Assembly: GCA_007258455.2 (NCBI GenBank)
Contig: VDFB02270651.1
Span: 698,612,217-698,676,216 of the forward strand
DNA length: 64,000 bases
From: Sequoia sempervirens
Lineage: Eukaryota; Streptophyta; Pinopsida; Cupressales; Cupressaceae
Direction of reading: 5' to 3'
The notes below the pieces were generated by a model that searched no databases, was not told the origin of the DNA, and worked only from the letters and a program-made list of their open reading frames with translations. This document shows, piece after piece, positions 36,306 to 46,510 of the stretch. The translations under genes were made by a program, and so were the position numbers. Position 1 is the first letter of the stretch. Every line of letters starts with the position of its first letter.

Positions 36306-37344
36306 AATTTTCAATTTTTTGGATAGTTTTTCTGGGTTTTAATCCACAAATCTGACTATTTCCAAGGTATGATCAGATGGACAGTGATTTTTTCTTGGTT
36401 TTCAGTTCGCAAGTTGTGAGAATCAAGTGTTGAAATGGATGATTTCTTGAATTTTGACTTCAAAAATAGCAGCAAGTTGTCAAACAGTTGTGTCAAGCCT
36501 AGTAACTAAACATTGAGTGTGTATTCAAGAATCTGGTTTGATTCTTTTGATTTCCATAGATACAACACAAAAAAATATCATTCAAGCACTTTTCTATCCT
36601 CAAGAGTCACTTAAAATACCACAACCCACACCTTAAAACTATGTCAGCTCACACATCTGTGTCACCCCTTAGAGGGAACCCATGTTTTTTCCTTTCCCAA
36701 GTCTTAACCAAAGTAAAATCCTGTACTTTTGGCCAGGGTCTCTGATAGTTATATGGTGAGTGTCTTGGGGGAAAATTATTCCCTCCCCTTGCACTGTGAT
36801 ATAGAAAGTGTTCAGAAATTGACTCAGTTGGCTTCTACACTAAGGTTCATAGTAAGGGTTTTTGTTCAGTGTGGTAATAGATAAACTCCCTCAAGAGACC
36901 TACCAAACTTTAGAAAAAAGGCTTTGAGGATAGTTATCTTGTACACTACTGTTGAATTGTGGACTTTCCCTGAATTCACTTTTGATTATAGTGGGTTGGA
37001 AAAACTGGCTATCGTTGTTCCCACTTAGGTCATTCCCGTAGGGTGAGTACTTTTTCCCACTATGGTAGGCCTTCTAAAGGTGTTAATAAAGCATAAAATA
37101 GTGAGTCTAGCATTTTGGTCACCTAGTTAAGGTGAGAGCATAGGCCTATCACTTCAAGCACGAAAGACAAGGGGTTCTTTAACCTTTTAATTAAGCTAGA
37201 TGCCTATCTTAATCAAAAGAAAGCATTAAATAACTCCAACCCCTATGTAAATCATTAGTAATTGCATAAATTTGTCTTTGACCGACGTATAAAAGTACTT
37301 GCAAGAAGAAAACAATAATTAGTTCTCGATATTTTAAAATTTTG

Positions 37345-37610
37345 CAAATTTAAATAGATGCACTAAAAGAACTATTCAATGCACTGTAAGAACTCATGGA
37401 TGCGCTAAAATAATAGCTTAATGTGCTATAACATATATTGAATGGGCTAAAATGTTAAACAGATGCGCTAAAAGACTCCCTGTGTGTGCTAAAATAGTTG
37501 CTCTATGCACTGAAAGAAATGTTGTATGTGCCATAATAGAAATTGAATGCGCTGCCATATTTGTCGTATGCACCGAAAGAACTCAAGGTTGTGCTAAAAT
37601 AAGTTCACAT
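37345..37610. repeat. 21-bp minisatellite, leader block 2
   Basis: About 12 units with core ATGCGCTAAAA / ATGTGCTAAAA, the same motif and orientation as block 1. The plus-strand frame 37452-37706 follows the repeat. Confidence 0.75.
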
Positions 37611-37656
37611 CTAGAATCTACAAACAACTTCCATAAAATGTCAATAAAAAGGGTTT

Positions 37657-37676
37657 GGGTCCCATGGACGGCACCA
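37657..37676 (-). promoter_or_regulatory. Primer-binding site of Tat-B (candidate)
   Basis: The minus strand reads TGGTGCCGTCCATGGGACCC five bases inside the 5' LTR. Position and the TGG start fit a tRNA primer site. The tRNA is not assigned. Confidence 0.5.
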
Positions 37677-37681
37677 ATTTA

Positions 37682-38348
37682 TGTATGTGTGAATTGTGGG
37701 GGTTAGTAATAAACACACAAACTCAATGAGATGTATTACATTAAAGATTTGAATCATAAAACTAATCTAATTGCAGCAAAAGAAATCTCTAAAACAGTTC
37801 CATTGTTCTCTATTCTCAAGGATCCCTTAAATCATGAGTGCTCTCAGATTTGTATATGCACTATGACTAGTTTGGATGACAACCTAAGAAACGAGATGCT
37901 ATAAATGCAAGAATCTAAGTTCCTACATGGAGGATGTTCCCTTGACCAAAGGCAACATGCCAAATGTACGAGGGAATATCATGTGTGAAAAAGCCATGTG
38001 TCAAAAGTTTGTTATGGAATTGGTTGAGAATAATGTAATTTAAGTATTAGTCATATTTAAATACATGTGACATTTGATGATGTGGCCAAAAAGTGTTGTA
38101 GACATGTGACTAAATTTGAATTTGAAATTATTCAAACTTAGTGAGAAGAGATTTAATTAAAAAAACTATTGACATTTGTTTATTTAATTAAATTTAGAAG
38201 AATGTGGTTTAGGATGAAGAATTTAGAAAAGTGTGAACTATATAAATAAATTGAGAATTTATTTATAAATAGTTGAAATAAAGGTGTTATTAATTAAATA
38301 ACTAGTATTTAATTAATTAATTGACTTGACCAATTTTAGGTCTATACA
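37682..38348 (-). repeat. 5' LTR of Tat-B, with internal deletion
   Basis: It is 667 bases and aligns with 21703-22765 except for a missing central 396 bases. The breakpoint reads CTACATGGAGG. The two parental breakpoints in the other LTR (21947-21950 and 22345-22348) both carry CATG, so the deletion fits joining at a 4-base microhomology. Confidence 0.9.
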
Positions 38349-39450
38349 TCATCATTTTCTAAAACCACTAACTGTTAACTTTCAACTGCCTACCCTAGCC
38401 GCTAACAGTTTTTTGATCACTGCATGCAAACACTTTGGCACTAATTGCTAGCAATTAGCCTAACTGCCGGAGCTAAAAAAAAATTGCATTTTTCGCCTCT
38501 GTTTAGTCTTGGAAGTGCCTCTTCTAGGCCCTTTCTTTAGTTTCACATAAATTTTCACCACAGTGTTGGATTTTCAAAAACGAGATATCGTTGGAAATCT
38601 GGTTTGATGAACTTTGTAGTGGTGTAGGTGATTTTTTCTGATTTTTCCATTTTTTGCCAAAAATTTTAGCCCGAAGGTACAAGTGCATTTATTACTTGTA
38701 AATGGCATAAGTTTTGCATATGAAGTCGATTTTTTGAAAATTTATTTTTGAAATTGCCAAAGATCACTAGGAATCTATTTGGAAGCTTTTTATTTAGTTT
38801 TGGAATGCTTTTTTTTTCTAAAAATTGTAAAATCATAATGTGTTACAAATGGTCAATTTGACCTTGTCACTTGTACAAATTACAAAATTTATTCATTGTA
38901 ATTTGCTGGGGGGTTGCAAATTGAGTTTTAATAAATTTTGGGGGTAAAAGGAACAATTTAAGTGCCCCATTATCTTCTTTATTTTGATGTTTATAGGAGA
39001 TGTAAGGAAAATTGAACAACTCACTCCACACAATTATCATAGATGGAAGCTAAAAGTGACTCAATTGTTACAATCTAAGGGTCTATGGCCAATGTTAGAT
39101 GTAAAACAACCTGAATTCACAAGGGAATATGAAAATTTACCCATAGATGTAAAATGGATGAAGCAAAAGGGATCATTGGCTACATGTATCTGATAAATTG
39201 TTTCATATTGCGAAGTGTAAAACACATAAGAAATTTTGGGATAAAATTGAAGAATTGTATGGTAAAAGGAATCAGCTCAGAATCTTGCAGCTTCAAGTGG
39301 ATTTATAATCACTCTCTCCAAATGCATTTCCTTCAATTCAAGATTTTAGATTGCATAATTCAAGTTGATTTTATCACAAGTAAAAGGATGTGGGCACGAT
39401 AAATCTAGTGATGAATTTATCTTCTTGATTTTGTCTAAGTTAAGAGGTAA
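38349..39450 (+). pseudogene. Copia-D right part: leader end and gag fragment
   Basis: After about 600 bases of non-coding leader, a gag begins at ATG 38984 or 38987. IEQLTPHNYHRWKLKVTQLL and LQSKGLWPMLD match the N-terminal gag domain of plant copia elements. Frameshifts near 39165 and later break it. Further readable pieces (FWDKIEELYGK, RILQLQ, then DEFIFLILSKLRG near 39410-39450) continue the gag in other frames. It stops abruptly near 39450, where Athila-like sequence starts, so most of copia-D has been deleted. An 18-bp perfect palindrome, CTAATTGCTAGCAATTAG, lies at 38441-38458. Confidence 0.6.
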
Positions 39451-42166
39451 GTCAAACCCAGAACCCAACTCAATTAAGCTGATACCAAGAAGGGGAGTTG
39501 CAGTTATAGTAAAATGGTAGTAGAAATGCATGAGGAAACAATAGAATAAGAGAAGGGTTTGAAGGTGGTGAAGTGGAGTTGAGCTAAATTTTTGAAGGTT
39601 AACACATTGAGTAGAAGTAAAAGAGATTCATAATGGGAGGTGATGTCACTCGGAGAGATTTGTCAGCTCACAAGCAGAAACTAGAAGATGCAATGGTATT
39701 TCCCATTTTCATGAGAGTGGGTTGGCTCGACTATTTCTCAAAACTAACAAAATTTAACAATGATATATCAAGAATATTTATAGCCACATTGGAGCGAAAT
39801 GAAGAAATGGTGAAAGGTTTTTTAGTAGATGCATCTAAAGTCACTTAGTAGATGCATCTAGTGGTTTGTTAGTAGATGCATCTAGAACTAGAGCAGATTT
39901 TTTAGCACACGTAGATTTAATGGCTGCAAGAGAGGAATTCCATGAGCAAGGAGATAATTTGGATTCATCATCACAAGGTATAAAGAGGCGTTCCCTTCTA
40001 TGGTTTTGGAATAATTTTGATTCCTATGTCATTAGATATCTTACTTGTGATGGTAGAAAAAATATTTTCTATATTGTACATTTTAAATTGCTTAGTCACC
40101 TTCACAACAATAGGTTGGTAAATGTGTCAAAATTTCTTTATAATATGTTGAAAAGAATGACATCATAGTATAATAGGAAAATAAGTGACACAACTTTATC
40201 ACACCATTGTTTGATTTCCCTATTAGTAAAAGGAATCTTGAGAATTCAGTACCCACAGGTGGACTATGAAGATTTTAAGAAATGTGAAGATATTAACAGT
40301 TTAATTGAGGCACTGAGGCACCTATAGTACCTAAAAATTTAGAGCCACAAGTTGAACATGTAAGAGAAAGTTCTCATGTCTCACCTACGACTTCACCTAC
40401 CCATATTCAAGGTGATCATGAGGAAAAAAAATTTCCATAGTCTAGGTCACCAACAATAGAAGAAATTTCATCTACTTCAAAACCACTAAAACCTAAGAGT
40501 AGAAGAGGTAGTACATCCACACCTTTAAAAAAAAAAAGAAAAAGAAGGATGCTCAAAAGAAGAAGGATGTTGAAAAGGAGACACCTACACCTAGGCATTT
40601 GGGAAGATTAAAGAAACAATATTTCATGAGGGGGAGCATTGAAAAATCTGAAGAAGAGGAGAAGGGTAAAGAATAATAGGAGGAAGATGTAATGTTGGTA
40701 GAGACAGACTTTGAAGGGAAGGTAAATATCCCTAGAAATGTACATACACCTATGAAGAGGAAGATATGTGTGTCTACCACTTTTGATTCAAAATCAGAAG
40801 ATGTGTTTGTTGCTTAGAAAACACAAAATAAAATCCTAGATAGTCCTACTTATGAAGACTATACATGGGGAGGTAATGGGGAGTTTTTGGAAACTAAGGA
40901 AATGTCTATAAAAGATAGAGATGTCAAGAAAGAGCTTCAGGAAGATTTGGATAGAAATAACATTTGGAAGAGTTAGTGCAGAGTTATGAAAAGAAGGACA
41001 AGGGATACTAGAAACAAGAATTGGAAGAAACATTGCAATATGGCCATGGTACAAAACTAGATTTATTAGCACAATTGGTCATTACTAAAACAAGGGATGG
41101 AGAACTTACAATAAAAAATTAGAGACCTCCTCCCATAAGAACTCCAATTCACCATAAAACCTTGTCTCTTGGTTATCAACTATGGAAGGTGACTGGTGAG
41201 TTTGCACAAGAAAAAGAAAATTTGATTGAAGAACATGCTAAGGTGCTAGAGGGAAAAGAGATTGAGCTCAAAAAATCAGCATTAAGATTGGAGGAAGTGG
41301 TAGATAAATCTACTCAAATCAGAAGATGTAGGCCTCCATCAAGGACATATTCACTATTTTTGCAAGAATTTTTTTGAGTTTTTAGTTTAGTAGGATAATT
41401 AGTAACGAGTCAGTTGGGATGAGAAAAAAAATTGAGTTTCTCAATGTTTTTGTTGATTCTACACCAAAAGAGAAGGATCAATTGTGTGAATACTAATTAC
41501 ACAACTATGTGGTCCTAGGTGAAATAGAGTGGAGTCCTCTGATAATTTTATGGTATCTTCAGGTAAGGGCACTAACATATTATTACAAGAATGAATAATT
41601 TATGGGAGAAATAATGGAAGAATATAAAGAGGGAGAAATCAATTGCTCTCCCAATAAGGAAATACCTTGATGCAATTATAGAGGAATGGTTGAAACTCCT
41701 AGATCATAAGGGTGTAGGAAGGAAAATTATGAAACTAAGGATAGATGATTACAAAAGAATGCAAATATTAGCTATGGGATTGGGTCCGCAATGTTATAGT
41801 TATATGTGGAGTAGATGGAACAACTTGACCCCAGAGTTGAAGAGGAAGGAATCTCATTCAATGTACAATTTCACCACCATGCTTGAGAGGTTACACAAAT
41901 AGATGAAGATTGGTGCTAACATAGGAATTGACTAGGTACCACTTACATTTCACCCACCTATGCTACTCTATCTAGTTCCACATTGGATTGGGGAAAAAAG
42001 TGAGGAATGTGAGAAAGTTGGGATTATCAGAATGAGACAACTTGAAACTTATAAAGGTTTCTAATTAAAGAAAACAAGGGAGTTGATGTTTTCATGGACC
42101 TTAGAGAGATCAACCTACATTATAATCTATACCCCTAGTGTTTTTCTTGAGGACAAGAAAAAATAT
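39450..42166 (+). pseudogene. Accessory (env-like position) region of Athila-E
   Basis: Open pieces at 39633-39848, 39866-40168, 41162-41377 and 41690-41902 form a broken protein downstream of where pol should end. The first part reads FPIFMRVGWLDYFSKLTKFN, then YLTCDGRKNIFYIVHFKLLSHL. Such blocks recur in a plant retroelement protein of unknown role. A Lys/Glu-rich middle (40500-41000) and a short coiled-coil-like stretch (41200-41320) follow. The position between pol and the polypurine tract is that of the Athila env-like ORF. I see no convincing membrane segment, so env identity is not claimed. Many stops are present. Confidence 0.5.
39826..39884. repeat. Three copies of the palindrome TAGATGCATCTA
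   Basis: A perfect 12-bp palindrome occurs at 39826-39837, 39849-39860 and 39873-39884, inside a 23/24-bp tandem repeat. The repeat codes for LVDASxx units in the accessory protein. A one-base loss between copies 1 and 2 breaks the frame there. Confidence 0.85.
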
Positions 42167-42177
42167 AGTTGGGGGAA
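42167..42177 (+). promoter_or_regulatory. Polypurine tract of Athila-E
   Basis: AGTTGGGGGAA stands directly before the LTR start TGATGGG. It marks the sequence on its left as the 3' end of an internal region. Confidence 0.65.
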
Positions 42178-43167
42178 TGATGGGTTCAATTATTAGCCTA
42201 TTTTTTCGTTTCTTTTATGTATACTTTTAGACACTATTAGAAAAATCCTTTCAAACAATACTCCTATGCTATGCTATCTTTTCATGTTTATTATATAACC
42301 TTGGACCTAAATCATAGTAATGGAAATATAGTTATGATATAGTAGCATTGCATGGTTTATATGTGAGTGTGTATGAAATGTGGATGAAACTTTGTGTTTA
42401 ATCGAGGTAGTTATATTTGTGTATATGTCTTGTGGATTAACCTCTTGCAGCCCAAGGAGGTACTGTAACCCACAACAACTTGAAGCTATAGCCCGTAGAA
42501 GAAGGAAGACTTAGATAGTGAAATAGGGGAAGTGTCAGATCAAGCTAAATACACTAAATACTCTGTGGAGACACTTGATGGAGTTAGTCATCCATAATTA
42601 TGATAAGTTAATAAATCCCTAGAGGAGAAGAATTCTTTTGTTAATATGATTCTGGATAACTATTTGTGTGTTTTACATTCAATTCTATTTTACAGAGCTT
42701 TAGTTCTATTAGAACTCTTCTTTCTTTTTAGTTATAGTTTGAACAATTCAATCTTAACTATATACTATGATATTTAGGAGTTGTAGTTAATGATTGCAAT
42801 TAGTTTTTGCTTAGAATAAACTCCCCTGTGCTTGTATATAGATGGCGGTTGAGCCCTTAGATAAGTTAGTTGATTTTCAATATCATGGTATCAGTTACTT
42901 TTCAATTTCAGTTATCATCTACAAATATGTTGATTATTCAGAATGATTTCATTGAATACAAATTGTGAACAATATTTTGTGTAATATTTTGTGATGTGTA
43001 ATGAATGAAGTTCAATTTCACATGGATGCATAGAATCTAATATTTAAATTTGGTTATGTATAGGAGTGAATTTGCACCCCTTATGCAAATTCCCCCTTTT
43101 CCCTTCTCTACTTTAGAAAACCAAGTTTGGAGGCTTAATTCCACCTAAGCCTATTGCTTTCATAACA
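42178..43167 (+). repeat. Single Athila-E LTR with internal sequence on both sides
   Basis: It is 990 bases, TGATGGGTTC...TTTCATAACA. A polypurine tract and the accessory region are on its left, a primer site and gag-pol on its right, all in the same orientation. One LTR thus serves as 3' LTR of one copy and 5' LTR of the next, the hallmark of recombination between LTRs. Confidence 0.7.
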
Positions 43168-43169
43168 CT

Positions 43170-43187
43170 TGGCACCTGTTTTGAGTG
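43170..43187 (+). promoter_or_regulatory. Primer-binding site of Athila-E (candidate)
   Basis: TGGCACCTGTTTTGAGTG starts two bases after the LTR. It could be a decayed form of the tRNA-Asp-type site TGGCGCCGTTGCCGGGG known for Athila, with several C-to-T/G-to-A changes and one extra base. That reading is tentative. Confidence 0.4.
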
Positions 43188-44094
43188 TAAGTGGAGGTGT
43201 TTCTGTTGAGGACTTCCGTGCTTGTAGACATCCACATGGTGTGCTTACATCCCTCAAATATTCTTGCGGATGAACTTGCAAAGGCATTACACTTCTCATT
43301 GGGGGTCAAGTTGTAACACCCTCTTCGGCCACCCAACCCAAATATGGTCTTTTTTCTTCATCTCCTCTTCAAATTCACTCCTTCAACAAGCATTTCATCT
43401 TCTACAGTCACTTCACAAGCTTCAACACACTCTTTTGCACTCACTCTCAAGTATTCTAGCAGCACATTTGCACCTCATTGTAGCAAATACATTACTCCAT
43501 CACTTCAATAGAGCAAGTTGGGGATAAAAACCATAGCAGCAGAGGCTCAAGTACTCTCATTTTATCCCCCAAGCATCCTTGAGTGCTCTTGGTGGAGGTG
43601 GTAAGCTTCCCTTTCCTCTCCTCTATCACTTGGTTGAGTAAGAACCTTTAATTTTTTATAGTGCTTTAGTGCTCTTTACTATATCATTTTCTTTATCTCG
43701 CTTTCTTGGCTGTCCATGGAGATGGAAACACCAAAGTGGGGTCTGACTGAGGCAGGCCCCTATATAGCCACCTAAAATTTTTCTCTCTTGTGTGTAGGTG
43801 GATGTGCTTTTGAGGAGCTAGCTGGCGAACAAATTTCTTTGTGACATCTTTCTTGCCACCTTGACTCTTGTATTTTTTCTTTATCAGATTAGAGAGTATT
43901 TCATTTACTTAATCATGTTATTTTTTCCCTTTAATAATAGATAGCTGGGTCGTTAGCTTGTTTTCGTAGGTTTGGCCTTGTCTCTATAGTTTTCTGGTCA
44001 TACGGATGCCAGTGCACTTTTGAGACACTAACGCTCTCCGTTGTCATCCAAGGACCGCACTTCTGTCCTTAGGCAGGTAGCTTCCTAAGGCACG
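43188..44094 (+). other. Leader of Athila-E
   Basis: About 900 bases before the first open frame. The frame 43264-43527 has no known motif. Otherwise nothing recognisable is seen. Confidence 0.5.
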
Positions 44095-45200
44095 GTGTTG
44101 AACCTATCCTTCTACTTATTGTCTTCTTTGAAAATTAATATAGAGAAGGGTTCTAGTCCTCCTCTACACCAAGGATTGATGTTAGCCCTATATAAGTACG
44201 CTTTGGAACATAACCCTCACAGTAACCCTCTGGTAGCCATAAATGATAATCCTAACCACATTGAAGGTGATAATGAGGAACCCCCTATTGATGAAATTCT
44301 TGCCAAGGTACCTAACGCCTACCCGCCTCCCATAATAGCTGCTAGGAGGGTGCCAATTCTTGCTAAGAGCCCATCCCCTGGTGCCAATGTCTCGAATCCC
44401 TCAACTCCTATGACAAAGAAAATAGTGGGAAAAGGTTCTTTTGAGATTGGTCTCATGAAGGCTACCCTAGAAAAGATGAAACAATCACCTCTTTTATTGG
44501 ACTTTCCAAAGGAAAATAAATTTAAAAGAGATCTCAATCCTAGTGATGTCATTACCATTACTAAGGAGGGTGTGAAAAATGAGGAGTTGAAATAGAACAC
44601 ATAGGGGAAAGGAAGTGGAGGAAGTGGTGGTAGAAGGTTAGCCCTCTTGGCCAAATCTACTTCTAAGGACAAGAAAGGTAAACAAAAAATCTTGGTGTGT
44701 CAAGAGGAAGACCTAGAATTTAAATATTTTGAAGCATGAGAGGAAGAATATTTTGAAGATGTGGATTTCAAGGATTTTGTCTACGATATAGGGGAAGAGC
44801 GATCAAATGAAGAAAAGGATGAGGATGAGGAGGAACAAACTAAGAAAGAAGAGGATCAAAATAATGACAATTTGAATGTGTGGGATGCTAGGATTATGAG
44901 CATTGAGACTAATACTGAGGACTCTAGCATTTATTTTATGAAGAGTAGACTAACCTTTTTGTAGGTTCAGGTGAACGATATGGAGAAAGCCTTGGTTATG
45001 CTTATGAGGGTCACCAATAGGCTGATGTGAAGGGAAATGATGGGAGTTGTTTTAGGACAAACAAAAATATCCAGGAAGTTGAAAAAATAGGGGAAGCCAG
45101 ATGTTTTAAAAATGTTGGAAAAGTTTAAGGGACTTGACTGGAGGGAGTAAATCTCCCTCATTGGTGAATATGGGGACCTGCTGAAAACAGCCAAGTAATG
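44095..45200 (+). pseudogene. Pre-gag open region of Athila-E, unknown
   Basis: A 166-codon frame (44095-44595) is Pro/Asn-rich in its middle. After one stop it continues in a basic Gly-rich part (44600-44700), then a strongly acidic Glu/Asp run (44761-44964) and a Lys-rich tail to about 45150. No family is recognised. It precedes the capsid-like part of gag and may be the N-terminal part of the gag polyprotein or a separate upstream ORF. The opposite-strand frame 44319-44672 is a shadow. Confidence 0.4.
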
Positions 45201-45299
45201 GCTTCCTATTGCTGTTTTTATGACTGCTATCCTCTTTTTTCAGTTTGTTTCCTAATCTTAGACTGATATTTTATAATAGCCTTGGTATGGTTTAGGACT

Positions 45300-45510
45300 A
45301 CCTAGGATATGGTAGATTTGATCAATGGCTTACGTATATTTAAGTATTCTAGAAAAAACTTATTGTTTTTGATTAATATTGGTTGGAATATGGTTACGAT
45401 GTTGAATGATGGAATGCATGCCACACTGGTTGCTATTTTTTGGTTCTTGTTGGTGGTGTTATTTGCTACCTTGTTTCGGTTCCTTTTCATCTTTTGGCTA
45501 TAACCATGGG
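45300..45510 (+). other. Hydrophobic open stretch between pre-gag and gag
   Basis: The frame 45309-45503 ends in a very hydrophobic segment (about residues 33-63, rich in Leu, Phe, Val and Trp) that would span a membrane. It is short, in a decayed element, and is probably chance or a remnant of an insertion. No homology is recognised. Confidence 0.2.
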
Positions 45511-45539
45511 ATTAGGGGCCTTCCCTGCTTAACTAATCA

Positions 45540-46510
45540 AAAAATTGTAATACCGAAGAAGAAATTTTCCTATCACCAACATCTACACATAGACAAAGGA
45601 GACATACTGAACCATGGTGCAATGTATGACTCTAAATGTGCAACCTTTGAGTTCCCAATCACTAACTAGGAAAGGATTACTATGCTAAAGAATATTCCTC
45701 CTTCTACATTGTCAGTCTTATACAGGTTAGTGACTAAAGGCCCAGATACACTTATGTTTGAATTTGATGTCCTATGCAGAAGTTATGACTATACTTCTGA
45801 TGCTCATAGCCTCAAACTCTTCCCTACCACTCCAAAATATGTATAACAAAGATGGTTTATTGGATTAGGAAAGGATGTTGTTCCTAACTATGATACCATG
45901 AAAAAGTTATTCTTGGAAAAGTACGAAGACTATTGTAGAGGACTTTATAGGAGGAGAGATTACACTTTTAGGATGTCATAAAAGGAGTATGGGCCATTAG
46001 AAGATTATGTGGAGAGATTTTAGTTTGATTTGAAGAAAAAACCATAAAACAAGTTATCTGAAGAATCCCTCATGTTAGTATTTTTGAGATGGGTCAATGA
46101 GGATGTATGGATGCCCTCAATCTTATTGAAAAAGTGTATATCTCTCAAATACCATTTGAAGATATTTGCAAGGTCTATAGAAATTATTCTAGGACCTTCA
46201 CTAAGAGGTCAAGAGGAGAGAGGACATCCACTATTCACAAATCATGTATTGGGGTTTCAAAGATAGAAGTAAGCAATTTGTTGTCCAACATGAAGGTGGA
46301 AATTATCATTCCCCTAACAACTCAGTTGGAAACTCTCCACATCAAAAAGAAGCAAGAGGAATATGAAGCAATGCTCATGGAATACTACCTTAGCTATAGG
46401 AAAAGGAAAGCAAACTGTAAATGCAAGAGGGTGGCTAGTATTCAACAAGACAAAACTGAGAAACTTGATTTTCAGCCACTTGAAGGAGAGGATGGAAAAC
46501 TATTTTAAAT
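45540..46510 (+). pseudogene. Gag of Athila-E
   Basis: The retrotransposon gag domain is visible across stops: SLKLFPTTPKYV near 45810, QRWFIGLGKDVVPNYDTMKK and LFLEKYEDYCRGLYRRRDY near 45850-45960, then YGPLEDYVERF. After a frame change the piece 46107-46508 reads EDICKVYRNYSRT and KRSRGERTSTIHKS and ends with CRKRKANCKCK-like basic Cys-rich sequence (first Cys replaced by Tyr). It packages RNA in active relatives. Confidence 0.7.

Larger units (their letters stand above)
35561..37656 (-). other. Leader of Tat-B with two minisatellite blocks
   Basis: About 2.1 kb lies between gag and primer site. Block 1 (35940-36305) and block 2 (37345-37610) consist of about 21-base units with the plus-strand core ATGYRCTAWAA (GATGCACTAAAA, ATGCGCTAAAA). 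The 1 kb between them is non-repetitive with no recognised gene. Confidence 0.6.
21703..38348 (-). mobile_element. Tat-B: complete but decayed Ty3/gypsy Tat-type element
   Basis: Both LTRs are present (21703-22765 and 37682-38348), bounded by TCATG (21698-21702) and TCATC (38349-38353), a target duplication with one change. The minus-strand order is LTR, primer site, leader with minisatellites, gag, protease, linker, RT (YADD), RNase H, archaeal-type RNase H, integrase, spacer, oppositely oriented PMD gene, polypurine tract, LTR. It is a different family from Tat-A/C: LTRs, leader and repeat motif differ, while the coding order is the same. It sits inside the leader of copia-D. All coding parts carry stops. 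Confidence 0.9.

Noticed and set aside
35928..36314. 128-codon minus-strand frame with His every seventh residue
   Set aside because: It is produced by a 21-bp minisatellite that happens to lack stops. There is no start context or homology, and the same repeat on the other block gives a different frame.
44319..44672. 117-codon minus-strand frame
   Set aside because: Antisense shadow of the pre-gag open region of Athila-E.
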